DNA of 26,547 nt from Paludibacteraceae bacterium. Lineage in GTDB: Bacteria > Bacteroidota > Bacteroidia > Bacteroidales > Paludibacteraceae. Below the pieces are notes generated by a model. That model made no database searches. It was not told the origin of the DNA and worked only from the letters and a program-made list of their open reading frames with translations. The position numbers were made by a program, and so were the translations under genes. Positions 16,949 through 24,727 of this stretch are shown in pieces. Location of the stretch: NCBI GenBank assembly GCA_024400275.1, contig JAKSMY010000025.1, positions 1-26,547 of the forward strand, in the 5' to 3' direction. The number at the start of each line of letters is the position of its first letter. The first letter of the stretch is position 1.

Positions 16949-17380
16949 TTATTTTTGCAGTTCAGCTAATAATTGTTGCCGCATTGTGTCGTATTCGGCA
17001 TCGGATAAGTACACTTGTCCGGGATTCATCTGGAATGTTCCTCCGTAATCCGGACCATCTATGTATTTAGGAGCCAAATGAACATGCAGGTGTGATAGTT
17101 TGTCGGCATACATGCCATAATTTATCTTTTCCGGATTGAATAATTTTTGCATAGCGCATGTTACCTGACATACATCGGCCATAAAGGCATTGCGCTCTGC
17201 TTCGGGCAGTTCATTCAAGTCATTGACGTGTTTGTCGTACGCAACAAGGCAACGTCCGTGATACGTTTGCTCTTTGAAGATGAAAGCCCGTGAAACACGC
17301 AGGTGGCATATTTCAATCATAAGGTTGTGAAGCGTCTCGTTGTTGGTGCAATAAAGGCACTGTTTTGGATCTGAATACAT
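16949..17380 (-). CDS. HIT family nucleotide hydrolase/transferase
   Basis: A 143-residue histidine-triad protein. The triad is H97, H99, H101 in SHLHVHLAPK, whose central histidine attacks the nucleotide alpha-phosphate. An N-terminal CxxC (C8, C11) and H41 may form a zinc site as in some HIT proteins. The conserved strands LVAYDKHVNDLNEL and KINYGMYADKLSHLH are present. Substrate cannot be told from sequence; AMP-lysine or dinucleotide hydrolysis are typical of the family. It is last in the long minus-strand series, 33 bases after the coiled-coil gene, and converges on the TonB-dependent receptor gene with only 3 bases between stops. Confidence 0.9.
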   Translation of the reverse strand: MYSDPKQCLYCTNNETLHNLMIEICHLRVSRAFIFKEQTYHGRCLVAYDKHVNDLNELPEAERNAFMADVCQVTCAMQKLFNPEKINYGMYADKLSHLHVHLAPKYIDGPDYGGTFQMNPGQVYLSDAEYDTMRQQLLAELQK

Positions 17381-17413
17381 AGTTGTTATTGATTAGAAAG
17401 GTTGTTGATTGTT

Positions 17414-18301
17414 TTATTTTTCCAAGACGAAGTTAAAGGTTCCGACCAGGTTCCCGTCGATAAAGAAATCAGCCGTATAAGTTCCTTGTTGCAGGATTTC
17501 CTCTACCGGCCAGTACATGGTGGCGGTCATTCTTTCTCCCGCATATTCAATAGATTGGCGTACCGAATACGGGATTCTCCCGTTCTCGTAGTCAAACAGG
17601 TTGTTGATATTTTTCTGCATAACCTCGCCGTCCGGACAACGCAGGGACAGGTAAACTGTTTTTTCACCCGGTTGGCATGTTATATTACGCTGTATGGTGT
17701 AGGTGAATTGGAGTTTATGAATAGCGTTGAAGATAGATGTTTTGCGGTCACGTTTATTCAGCGTAATCATACTAAAATCACTTACTTGCAGCATGGCAGC
17801 CCGTGTAACCACCTCTGTGAGTTGGGTATTTTGGTTGGATAATTCCGTGTTACGTGTCGTAATCTCTTCGTTTTGACGGCGATACTGAACATTCTCCTCC
17901 GTCAACCGTTGATTCGTTTGGTTGAGTGAATCGATTTGGTGTACATAACTGACCATGACGGCGCGAACGGTAGCCAGTTCTTTCTTGAGTGCTGCTATGC
18001 GGCGGGCATTGGTAACTTTGGTGATACGCAGTTCCTCCAATAGATCTCTCACCCGTTGCTGTTCTTGCGCCAAACGTTCGTGCAGCGAGTCGTTCTGAAT
18101 ATCCATTTTCTGATAGCCGTCAAACTGAATGGCCAAGTCTTCGTATTCGTCCTCCAACGCTTCCTTTTCAAACTCTAACTGTTCCACCATTTCGTCCATT
18201 TGTTGCCGTTGGTGCAGACTGAACAACAATAGTGTTGCTACCGCTGCAACCAAAACAACCACAAGGGCGATGATATATCCTTTTTTTATATTCATATACA
18301 T
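17414..18301 (-). CDS. Membrane-anchored coiled-coil protein of unknown function
   Basis: The 295-residue product has a short basic N-terminus (MNIKK), one transmembrane helix (about residues 9-29), a long charged region with heptad character (about 32-165, with QRVRDLLEEL, LKKELATVR and NEEITTRNTELSNQNTQLTE) and a C-terminal beta-rich domain (about 170-295, ending GTYTADFFIDGNLVGTFNFVLEK). The topology suggests a cell-envelope protein with its C-terminal domain in the periplasm. I do not recognise the family. The ATG overlaps the murF stop by one base (TAATG); a second ATG lies two codons in. Tight coupling to murF suggests a role in wall growth or division, but this is inference only. Confidence 0.78.
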   Translation of the reverse strand: MYMNIKKGYIIALVVVLVAAVATLLLFSLHQRQQMDEMVEQLEFEKEALEDEYEDLAIQFDGYQKMDIQNDSLHERLAQEQQRVRDLLEELRITKVTNARRIAALKKELATVRAVMVSYVHQIDSLNQTNQRLTEENVQYRRQNEEITTRNTELSNQNTQLTEVVTRAAMLQVSDFSMITLNKRDRKTSIFNAIHKLQFTYTIQRNITCQPGEKTVYLSLRCPDGEVMQKNINNLFDYENGRIPYSVRQSIEYAGERMTATMYWPVEEILQQGTYTADFFIDGNLVGTFNFVLEK

Positions 18302-19503
18302 TACAAGATTGGTAAGATTTTTTCCAATTGATTACCCCGAGAGCCTTTTACCAGGATATGGTATCCCGCCAACGGGTGTTCCTTCAAATAATCCGACAGT
18401 TCAGTCACATCGTGAAAAACAGGGTAAGGAGCCGTAGTGGAACGATACTCCTCCCCTACCAATAAGACATTTTCTGCCTTGCGTTCCAGCAACATGTTGA
18501 CGATATTCTGATGCTCGGTATGACTGTATTCTCCCAATTCGCGCATTTCGCCCAGAATAAAAGCCATCGGTGTCTGTTGTGAACGGGTGAAAGACTCTAT
18601 GGAGGCTGTCATTGAGGTTGGGTTGGCATTATAGGCATCAATAACGACTTCGTTTTGGTCAGTAATCATTGCCTGCGAACGGTTGTTGGTCGGCTGATAG
18701 GCGCGTATGGCTTCGATTGCCACTTTACGTTTTACTCCGAAATGTTCGGCAACACATAATGCAGCGGAGATATTTTCGGCATTATAATCCCCCACCAAAT
18801 GGGTTTTGGTTAGCATTGGCAAAGTAGCGTAGCCTATACTCGATGTTATGTTGATGTTATGTTGCAACCCCGAATAATGCAGCATATTTTTCAGGTATTC
18901 GTTATCTTCGTTGATAAAGATACCTTTGGTTGATTCGGGGTGTGCAAAGAGATAATCATAAAGTTCTGCTTTGGTGCGCTGTACGCCTTCAAAAGAGCCG
19001 AAACCTTGCAAGTGGGCACGTCCGACATTGGTGATAAGCCCGTAGTTGGGTTCGGCTATTTCAACAAGTTCTTTGATATCACCCGGGTGAGAGGCACCCA
19101 TCTCGATGATAGCCAACTCGTGCGCGCGCGTGATTTGTAATAAGGTAAGCGGTACGCCGAGTGAGTTATTGTAGTTGCCTTGCGTATAGTGCAGGTTGTA
19201 CATGGTAGATAGGACGGCAGCGGTTAGTTCTTTGGTTGTGGTTTTGCCGTTGGTGCCCGTGATGGCGATAATCGGCAAACCTAATTCACGCCGCCACGCC
19301 CGTGCCAAATCTTGCAGTTCAGCCAGAGCATTATCTCCCTTGATGACATAAGCAGCCCCGTCTCGGACTGCCTGGTCAACAAAAGCATTTCCATCGAAAT
19401 GTTCCCCTTTGAGAGCCACAAACACGCAGCCGGGAATGACTTGGCGGCTGTCGGTGGTAACGAAAAGCGAGTTTTTATCTTTTATGAGAAAATCCCAGTT
19501 CAT
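18301..19503 (-). CDS. murF: UDP-N-acetylmuramoyl-tripeptide:D-Ala-D-Ala ligase
   Basis: Adds D-Ala-D-Ala to the UDP-MurNAc-tripeptide, the last cytoplasmic ligation of the peptidoglycan precursor. The 400-residue product shows an N-terminal substrate domain (TTDSRQV, FVALKGEHFDGNAF), the ATP loop GTNGKTTT at 83-90, NYNNSLGVPLTLL, IIEMGASHPGDI, GRAHLQGFGS and RTKAELYDYL with the lysine expected to be carbamylated, and the C-terminal domain with YNANPTSM and GEMRELGE. Length is a little below average but nothing seems missing. It sits between an MFS gene and the coiled-coil gene, joined to both by one-base TAATG overlaps. No other mur genes are near, so it is outside a division and cell-wall cluster. 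Confidence 0.96.
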   Translation of the reverse strand: MNWDFLIKDKNSLFVTTDSRQVIPGCVFVALKGEHFDGNAFVDQAVRDGAAYVIKGDNALAELQDLARAWRRELGLPIIAITGTNGKTTTKELTAAVLSTMYNLHYTQGNYNNSLGVPLTLLQITRAHELAIIEMGASHPGDIKELVEIAEPNYGLITNVGRAHLQGFGSFEGVQRTKAELYDYLFAHPESTKGIFINEDNEYLKNMLHYSGLQHNINITSSIGYATLPMLTKTHLVGDYNAENISAALCVAEHFGVKRKVAIEAIRAYQPTNNRSQAMITDQNEVVIDAYNANPTSMTASIESFTRSQQTPMAFILGEMRELGEYSHTEHQNIVNMLLERKAENVLLVGEEYRSTTAPYPVFHDVTELSDYLKEHPLAGYHILVKGSRGNQLEKILPIL

Positions 19504-20888
19504 TATTTTTTGTTAGGCAATTCAAGGCCGTAACCTTTTTTCTGGTCTTCTATTTTCAGCAGTAAAGTGCAAATCAGTGCAAATACACCGAAAGAGGCAA
19601 AGATAATCATTGGAACGGTAAATCCGCCGGTGCGGTCAATGACCCAACCGATTAACAGAGGTACCAATGCCAGTCCTATATTCTGCACCCAGAAAATCAG
19701 GCAGTAGGCGGAGCCTAATACTTTTTCGTCTATGATTTTCGGAACACTCGGCCAAAGCGAAGCCGGTACCAACGAGAAACTGACTCCCAAAACGGCAATC
19801 AGTATGACTGCCAACCATTTTGCAGGATAAACAGGCAAAACGAAGGCAAAGCATAAGTGGCACACCAGCATAATAGTGGCACCGATGGCCAACATAGTGG
19901 CACCCTTGCCTTTGAAGTCTAAGAATGCGCCCAAGAAAGGTGTTAGTACCATTGCCAGCAACGGGAAGAAGGAGAATAATCCTGCCGCCGATGTGGGGTC
20001 AATCATCAATGTCTCGCTTAGGAAACGTGCGGCATATTTCTGGAATGGAAAGATGCCGGAATAGAACAGTACGCACAGAAGCGATACAATCCAGAACATC
20101 TTGTTGCCAAAGATGGCAAATAAGTCTCCTGCACGGAATTCGTCCTCAGGATCTTTCTCTTCCGATAATTCGCCTACGGCCTTAAGTTGGTTATCAAACT
20201 TAGTATCCATGACCGTAAAAATCAAGAAATTAAGTAAGCCGATAACCAATAACAAGGTGCAGAATAATACCGGTGCAAAAATCGAGTGATTGTAATAATT
20301 GCTGATTCGCGGAATAAACATCATCACGGCAAAGACACCGATTCGTGCAATCGCCATTTCCAGTCCCATTGCCAATGCCATTTCTTTGCCTTTGAACCAT
20401 TTGGCAAGAATCTTGCTGACCGTGGTACCTGCCATTTCGCAGCCACAACCAAAGATAGCAAATCCCACAAATGCCAATTTGCATGTTCCGGGCATACCGG
20501 TAAACCAAGAGTCTAACCAAGCACAAAGGGCGGATTGGGTGAACCAGCCGCTGACAGCAACCATGATGACCATCGCCCCGACTACCATCATCGAGGCAGC
20601 AAAAACGCCTGCGAAACGGCTACCTTTTTTATCAAGTATATAGCCTGCTAACAGCAGAAAACCAAACACGTTGACGATGTATTCGCCCATCATAAAAGTA
20701 CCATAGTTGGTGCTGGTCCATCCGAATAAGCCCCCTAATTCCTTGGGCAGTTCGATGATTGTTTCAAGGGGGGACAACACATCTGCCATCATATAGGCAA
20801 AGAACATCATGCTTGCCACCAATATCAACACGGTCCAACGTGCGAAGGCATTATCACGCATGGTCTTTTGTATCTGTTCTACACTCAT
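19503..20888 (-). CDS. MFS transporter, oxalate/formate-antiporter-like
   Basis: A 461-residue inner-membrane carrier with about 12 hydrophobic helices and a charged central loop (AVGELSEEKDPEDEF) between the two six-helix halves. Family features include the cytoplasmic loop YILDKKGSRFAG after helix 2, GCGCEMAGTTVSKILAKWFKGKEMALAMGL after helices 4-5, and FLGAFLDFKGKG in the second half. The closest group by pattern is the nitrate/oxalate-formate antiporter branch; the substrate is unknown. I chose the ATG at 20888 (MSVEQIQKTM). An ATG at 20939 would add 17 basic residues read from inside the small ORF at 20854-20967 and looks like out-of-frame sequence. The stop overlaps the murF start (TAATG). 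Confidence 0.85.
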   Translation of the reverse strand: MSVEQIQKTMRDNAFARWTVLILVASMMFFAYMMADVLSPLETIIELPKELGGLFGWTSTNYGTFMMGEYIVNVFGFLLLAGYILDKKGSRFAGVFAASMMVVGAMVIMVAVSGWFTQSALCAWLDSWFTGMPGTCKLAFVGFAIFGCGCEMAGTTVSKILAKWFKGKEMALAMGLEMAIARIGVFAVMMFIPRISNYYNHSIFAPVLFCTLLLVIGLLNFLIFTVMDTKFDNQLKAVGELSEEKDPEDEFRAGDLFAIFGNKMFWIVSLLCVLFYSGIFPFQKYAARFLSETLMIDPTSAAGLFSFFPLLAMVLTPFLGAFLDFKGKGATMLAIGATIMLVCHLCFAFVLPVYPAKWLAVILIAVLGVSFSLVPASLWPSVPKIIDEKVLGSAYCLIFWVQNIGLALVPLLIGWVIDRTGGFTVPMIIFASFGVFALICTLLLKIEDQKKGYGLELPNKK

Positions 20889-20967
20889 AATGCTTTTTCT
20901 TTTTAAGCCATTCTGCCTTGCGTTTTTCGTACTCGGCATAGTGCGTTTCTAAATAACCGTCAGCCAT
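20854..20967 (-). CDS. Small charged ORF (37 residues) between ompH and the MFS gene
   Basis: Too short for usual gene calls. Its ATG overlaps the stop of the second ompH gene by one base (TAATG), the same junction used by three other gene pairs in this window. The peptide begins MADGYLETHYAEYEKRK and continues AEWLKKKKHYE, rich in Lys, Glu and Tyr, likely helical and cytoplasmic. The last 35 bases overlap the start of the MFS gene in another frame. It also fills a stretch of nearly 80 bases that would otherwise break the packing of this operon. I have an impression of similar tiny proteins in Bacteroidales but cannot verify it. No function can be proposed; coupling the translation of the MFS gene is one possibility. 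Confidence 0.55.
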   Translation of the reverse strand: MADGYLETHYAEYEKRKAEWLKKKKHYECRTDTKDHA

Positions 20968-21461
20968 TACTTAATGCCTAATTCTTTCTTAACTGCGGGC
21001 ATGAGGTCGGCAGCGTCTTTGCCAACGTAAACGGTGGAAACAGCCGAGTCGAAAACAAACGTATAAGCCTCGGACTCACCCACTTTCTGGATGGCTTTAG
21101 ACATCTTCTCGTGGATAGGAGCCAAGAGTTCTTGTTGTTTCTTCTGAACGTCCTCTTTGGCTGTCTCATAGGTCGTTTGAATACGTTGTTGGATGGTCAT
21201 GATTTCCTCTTCCGTGATTTGTTTGATAGCATCGGTCATTGTGGCTTGCTTGGACTGATAGTCCTGCACTTTTTTCTGATACTCCTCCTGCATGGTTGCC
21301 AATACACCTTCGTAGTAGCTTTGAAGGCTGTCTAATTGGGTGTTCGCAACTTTTACTTCGGGCATTTGCGCGAATAACTCTTGGGTGTTGATGTAACCGA
21401 ATTTTTGTGCGCTGGCAATCATAGGTAATGCCAAGGCGATAAGAATAATAATTTTTTTCAT
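20967..21461 (-). CDS. ompH: OmpH/Skp family periplasmic chaperone (second copy)
   Basis: The 164-residue product starts with the signal peptide MKKIIILIALALPMIASAQ. Then come the Skp opening KFGYINTQELFAQMPEV, a long helical hairpin rich in Gln, Glu and Lys (about residues 40-125), and a closing strand region YTFVFDSAVSTVYVGKDAADLMPAVKKELG. Skp-type trimers hold unfolded outer-membrane proteins in the periplasm before BamA folds them. It lies 32 bases after the first ompH, making a tandem pair downstream of bamA, as is usual in Bacteroidales. This copy has the more standard length and ends. Confidence 0.92.
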   Translation of the reverse strand: MKKIIILIALALPMIASAQKFGYINTQELFAQMPEVKVANTQLDSLQSYYEGVLATMQEEYQKKVQDYQSKQATMTDAIKQITEEEIMTIQQRIQTTYETAKEDVQKKQQELLAPIHEKMSKAIQKVGESEAYTFVFDSAVSTVYVGKDAADLMPAVKKELGIK

Positions 21462-21493
21462 TGTTGTATAATTTTTAATGGTTAAAATGTTCT

Positions 21494-22060
21494 TTATTTA
21501 GCTCCTAATTTTTCCAATACAGCATCGGAAATATCCATTTTATTTGACATATAAATCAGCGACGGGTCGGCACTGCGGTCTTTGATGACGCTGATAAACT
21601 GTTCGTTTGCCACATCTTGCACGGCAGTGTAGATTTCATCTTGAATAGGTTTGAGCAGGGCCTCACGTTTCTTGAACAACTCACCTTTTTCCCCGAAGTA
21701 TTTACGTTTCAGTTCCATCACTTCGTTTTCCTTGTCCAAAATGATTTTTTCGCGTTCTTTTTTCATCTTGTCGCTCAAGAAAATCTGCTCAGTTTGGTAA
21801 TTTGCCACCAATACTTGAGCTTCTTTCTCGGCATCTTCTATCTCTTTTTGCCAACGCTTGGTAATCAAGTTCAACTGGTCGTTAGCAGACTCGTATTGCG
21901 GCAGGTTTTTGAGAATATACTGCAAGTCGATATAGGCAATAGATTGCCCGCTTTTAGGTGCTGCCGACAAGTTGGAAGACCACGACATGGCGAATAGAAC
22001 AAAAAACGTGCCTAATAACTTGATAAATGTAAAAGATGAACCAAAAGAGTTATTTTTCAT
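21494..22060 (-). CDS. ompH: OmpH/Skp family periplasmic chaperone (first copy)
   Basis: I chose the ATG at 22060, 10 bases after the bamA stop, giving 188 residues; a longer frame reaching 22141 would overlap the end of bamA and has no signal peptide. The N-terminus (MKNNSFGSSFTFIKLLGTFFVLFAM to SAAP) is a long signal peptide. The mature part opens SIAYIDLQYILKNLPQYESA, has a charged helical hairpin (DAEKEAQVLVANYQ, then KKEREKIILDKENEVMELKRKYF) and ends DPSLIYMSNKMDISDAVLEKLG. It is divergent from the second copy, so the pair is an old duplication, possibly forming mixed trimers. Confidence 0.92.
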   Translation of the reverse strand: MKNNSFGSSFTFIKLLGTFFVLFAMSWSSNLSAAPKSGQSIAYIDLQYILKNLPQYESANDQLNLITKRWQKEIEDAEKEAQVLVANYQTEQIFLSDKMKKEREKIILDKENEVMELKRKYFGEKGELFKKREALLKPIQDEIYTAVQDVANEQFISVIKDRSADPSLIYMSNKMDISDAVLEKLGAK

Positions 22061-22070
22061 TGTCGTAAAT

Positions 22071-24659
22071 TTATAATTCCTGACCAAGTACAAAGTGGAA
22101 TTGCGATCCACTGTATGATTTGTTGCCGTTGATGTCGTCAAATCCCCAACCCCAGTCTATGCCAAGAAGACCGAACATAGGCAGGAAGATACGTACACCG
22201 ACACCGGCTGAACGTTTCAAGTCGAAGGGGTTATAGTCTTTGATGGAGGCGAAACAGTTACCGGCTTCCATAAATGCCAAAGCCCAGATAGTAGCCTGCT
22301 GTTCAAGGGTGATGGGGAAGCGCAGTTCCATGGTGAATTTATTATATACATAACCCATGTTTCGTCCCAGTGTGTAATCATACGGAGTTAACGATCCCGC
22401 CGAATAACCGCGTAATGCCACATATTCGGTAGAATAACTGGTGTAACTACTCATACCGTCGCCACCCATATAGAATGTCTCAAACGGAGATTTGGTCTGC
22501 TTGCGGTATTCGCCCAAGTAACCAAATTCGGCACGCGCCATCAGCACCAGTTTGCCGTCCGGTGAAAGGGGCGTGAAGACCTTGCCGTTGAATTTGAGTT
22601 TATAATATTCCAGGAGATGATATTTCTCCGAATTGGTCATATTATCCAGGTCACGGTCGGTGTAACCCATTATGCTGGACCACGGAGGAGTCACTTTGGC
22701 TGTTAGCGAGAAGGCTGACCCGCGACGGGTATAGATGGGGTTATCTATGCTTGAACGGGAGAGTTGTAAGGTTAATGCCAAGTTGTGGCATTTTCCGTCG
22801 CTGACCAGCAGGTAGGGCCAGTTCTTCATCCAGTACATTTGGTAACCTAATTCTCCGTAGAAGGAGAAATAGTCGTCCGGCCAATTCAGTCGTTTTCCAT
22901 AGCCGACGCTCAAACCAAAAGTACGCAGGTATTTACCAGGGTCCGCCTCGGACTCCTGTAACTGTTGATAATAGTCCGAATTACCGGTGTAGTAATAACT
23001 GGAATAGTAACTGTTATACAAGTTTTGATACGCCTGATAATAACGATCCGAATATCCTGTTTGCGACGAGAAGAAGGCTGCTATGCTCAACTGATTGGGG
23101 CGTTTGCCGCCTAACCACGGCTCCATGAAACTGACGCTGATGGAGTTGTAATAAATACCGTTGGTGCGGAAGTTGATAGCAAAGGTCTGCCCTTCACCTT
23201 GCGGCACGATGCGATATGCTTTTTTGTTGAACAGGTTCTGAATGGCAAAGTTGGTAAACTTCAGTCCCAGCGAACCCACCAGGCCCGTAGCACCCCAACC
23301 TAACGAGAACTCAATCTGGTCGCTTGACTTGGTCTCTAATTGATAGGTTATATCTACTGTGCCGTTTTCCGGGTCAGGTTGAATATCTGGCACCAGTTTT
23401 TCTTGGTCAAAGTGTCCCATTTGTGCCAACTCACGCAACGAACGCATAATATCCGATTGGCTGTACAACTGACCGGGCTTGGTGTATAACTCACGGCGGA
23501 CGACATGTTCATAAACGCGTGTATTGCCCACGATGTTGATTTGGTTGATGGTGGCTGGTTTGCCCTCGTAAATACGCATCTCGAAGTCGATACTGTCGTT
23601 GTCAATCTTCACCTCCACAGGGTCAACATTAAAGAAGAGGTAACCTTGGTCTGTGTATAGTTTAGCCACGGCATCATCGTCCTCGTTCAAACGCTTGTTC
23701 AGTTGTTTTAGGTTATATATATCGCCTTTTTTAATGCCTAAAATGCGGTTCAGATATTCGTAAGGATAGAGGGTATTGCCCACCCAGTCTATATTGCGGA
23801 AGAAGTATTTTTCTCCTTCAAAAACATTGAGATACACATCTACTTTGGTCGGATCTTCCGGATTAGGAACAACGCTATCGGAAACGATGTAGGCATCACG
23901 ATAACCGATTTCGTTATATTTTTCGATAACGGCATCTTTGTCTTTTTCGTATAGGTCTGCCACGAATTTCTTGCTGCGGAAAAGATTGATGAAACGATTA
24001 TCGTTGGTCTTTTTCATGGCACGGTTAATCTTGTTGTCTGACAAAATTTCGTTGCCGGAAATATATATCTTTCCAACTTTGGTTTTAACTTTTTTATCTA
24101 CATCTACCAATACTTTCACATAACCTGCGTGGTCTCTGTCCTGGAACTCGCGAATACGGACATCTGTATTGTGGAAGCCCTTTTCGGCAAAGTATTTTTT
24201 TATGGCTTTGATGGCGCGGTCTTTCAGGTCGGGTGTCATCTGACTTCCTTTGGAAATGCCCACTTTCACCTCTATGTCTTCCCGTTCGTTTTTCTTTAGA
24301 CCGTTGTATTGCAACTCAGAGATACGGGGACGTTGTTTCAGTTGGATTTCCAGCCATACTTTTCCGTCTTGCATTTTGTTTGCCACAATCTTGACATCGG
24401 AGAACAGACCTTGTTTCCAAAAGCGTTTGATGGCTTTGGTGATTTGGTCACCGGGTATGTCTATCTTGTCGCCTACTGCCAATCCGCTAAAGCCGATTAG
24501 AACGAAGTCCTCGTAGTTGTCGGCACCGGTAACTTGAATATCGGCTATTTCGTAGGTGTTGCGTTGGTAGTTATATTCAATCTCCGGCAACGAGTCCTTC
24601 TGTGCCCAACATAAGATGGGCAACCAACAGGCTAATATGACAAATATCTTAATTCTCAA
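22071..24659 (-). CDS. bamA: Outer-membrane assembly factor BamA (Omp85)
   Basis: Folds and inserts beta-barrel proteins in the outer membrane. The 862-residue product has a signal peptide (RIKIFVILACWLPILCWA, cut before QKDSL), about five POTRA domains (roughly residues 36-115, 116-195, 196-283, 286-366 and 369-445) and a C-terminal barrel. The conserved loop-6 motif is LRGYS, followed by ELRFPI, and the protein ends in a strand (SQFHFVLGQEL). Barrel residues 538-565 form an unusual Tyr/Ser-rich loop. The start is a TTG at 24659; no ATG or GTG fits, and an in-frame stop lies two codons upstream. This TTG is inside a seven-base tandem repeat that fills the gap to uppS. The neighbours, two ompH genes, supply its chaperones. 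Confidence 0.95.
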   Translation of the reverse strand: MRIKIFVILACWLPILCWAQKDSLPEIEYNYQRNTYEIADIQVTGADNYEDFVLIGFSGLAVGDKIDIPGDQITKAIKRFWKQGLFSDVKIVANKMQDGKVWLEIQLKQRPRISELQYNGLKKNEREDIEVKVGISKGSQMTPDLKDRAIKAIKKYFAEKGFHNTDVRIREFQDRDHAGYVKVLVDVDKKVKTKVGKIYISGNEILSDNKINRAMKKTNDNRFINLFRSKKFVADLYEKDKDAVIEKYNEIGYRDAYIVSDSVVPNPEDPTKVDVYLNVFEGEKYFFRNIDWVGNTLYPYEYLNRILGIKKGDIYNLKQLNKRLNEDDDAVAKLYTDQGYLFFNVDPVEVKIDNDSIDFEMRIYEGKPATINQINIVGNTRVYEHVVRRELYTKPGQLYSQSDIMRSLRELAQMGHFDQEKLVPDIQPDPENGTVDITYQLETKSSDQIEFSLGWGATGLVGSLGLKFTNFAIQNLFNKKAYRIVPQGEGQTFAINFRTNGIYYNSISVSFMEPWLGGKRPNQLSIAAFFSSQTGYSDRYYQAYQNLYNSYYSSYYYTGNSDYYQQLQESEADPGKYLRTFGLSVGYGKRLNWPDDYFSFYGELGYQMYWMKNWPYLLVSDGKCHNLALTLQLSRSSIDNPIYTRRGSAFSLTAKVTPPWSSIMGYTDRDLDNMTNSEKYHLLEYYKLKFNGKVFTPLSPDGKLVLMARAEFGYLGEYRKQTKSPFETFYMGGDGMSSYTSYSTEYVALRGYSAGSLTPYDYTLGRNMGYVYNKFTMELRFPITLEQQATIWALAFMEAGNCFASIKDYNPFDLKRSAGVGVRIFLPMFGLLGIDWGWGFDDINGNKSYSGSQFHFVLGQEL
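22965..23048 (-). other. Tyrosine-rich loop in the BamA barrel
   Basis: Codes for BamA residues 538-565, which contain 11 Tyr with Ser, Asn, Gln and Gly (for example NSYYSSYYYTG). It lies between two barrel strands early in the barrel, probably as an outward-facing loop. Confidence 0.6.
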
Positions 24660-24727
24660 TTCTCAATTCTCAATTCTCAATTATCAACTGTCAACTATCA
24701 ACTGTCAACTATCAACTATCAACTAAC
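24651..24727 (-). repeat. Heptamer tandem repeat spanning the uppS end and bamA start
   Basis: Eleven consecutive 7-base units. On the plus strand: four AATTCTC, one AATTATC, then AACTGTC, AACTATC, AACTGTC, AACTATC, AACTATC and a decayed AACTAAC. The tract encodes the last residues and stop of uppS, forms the whole 52-base gap, and contains the TTG start of bamA in its last AATTCTC unit. The phase is unbroken over 77 bases although the unit changes from AATTCTC to AACTATC. Confidence 0.92.

Noticed and set aside
18129..18437. Plus-strand open frame rich in Ser/Thr
   Set aside because: It is antisense to the coiled-coil and murF genes, a composition shadow of a charged repeat region.
20889..20939. 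Upstream ATG for the MFS gene
   Set aside because: The added 17 residues are read out of frame from the small ORF, and the ATG at 20888 gives a normal N-terminus.
24651..24727. CRISPR array
   Set aside because: The units are seven bases without spacers; this is a simple tandem repeat.
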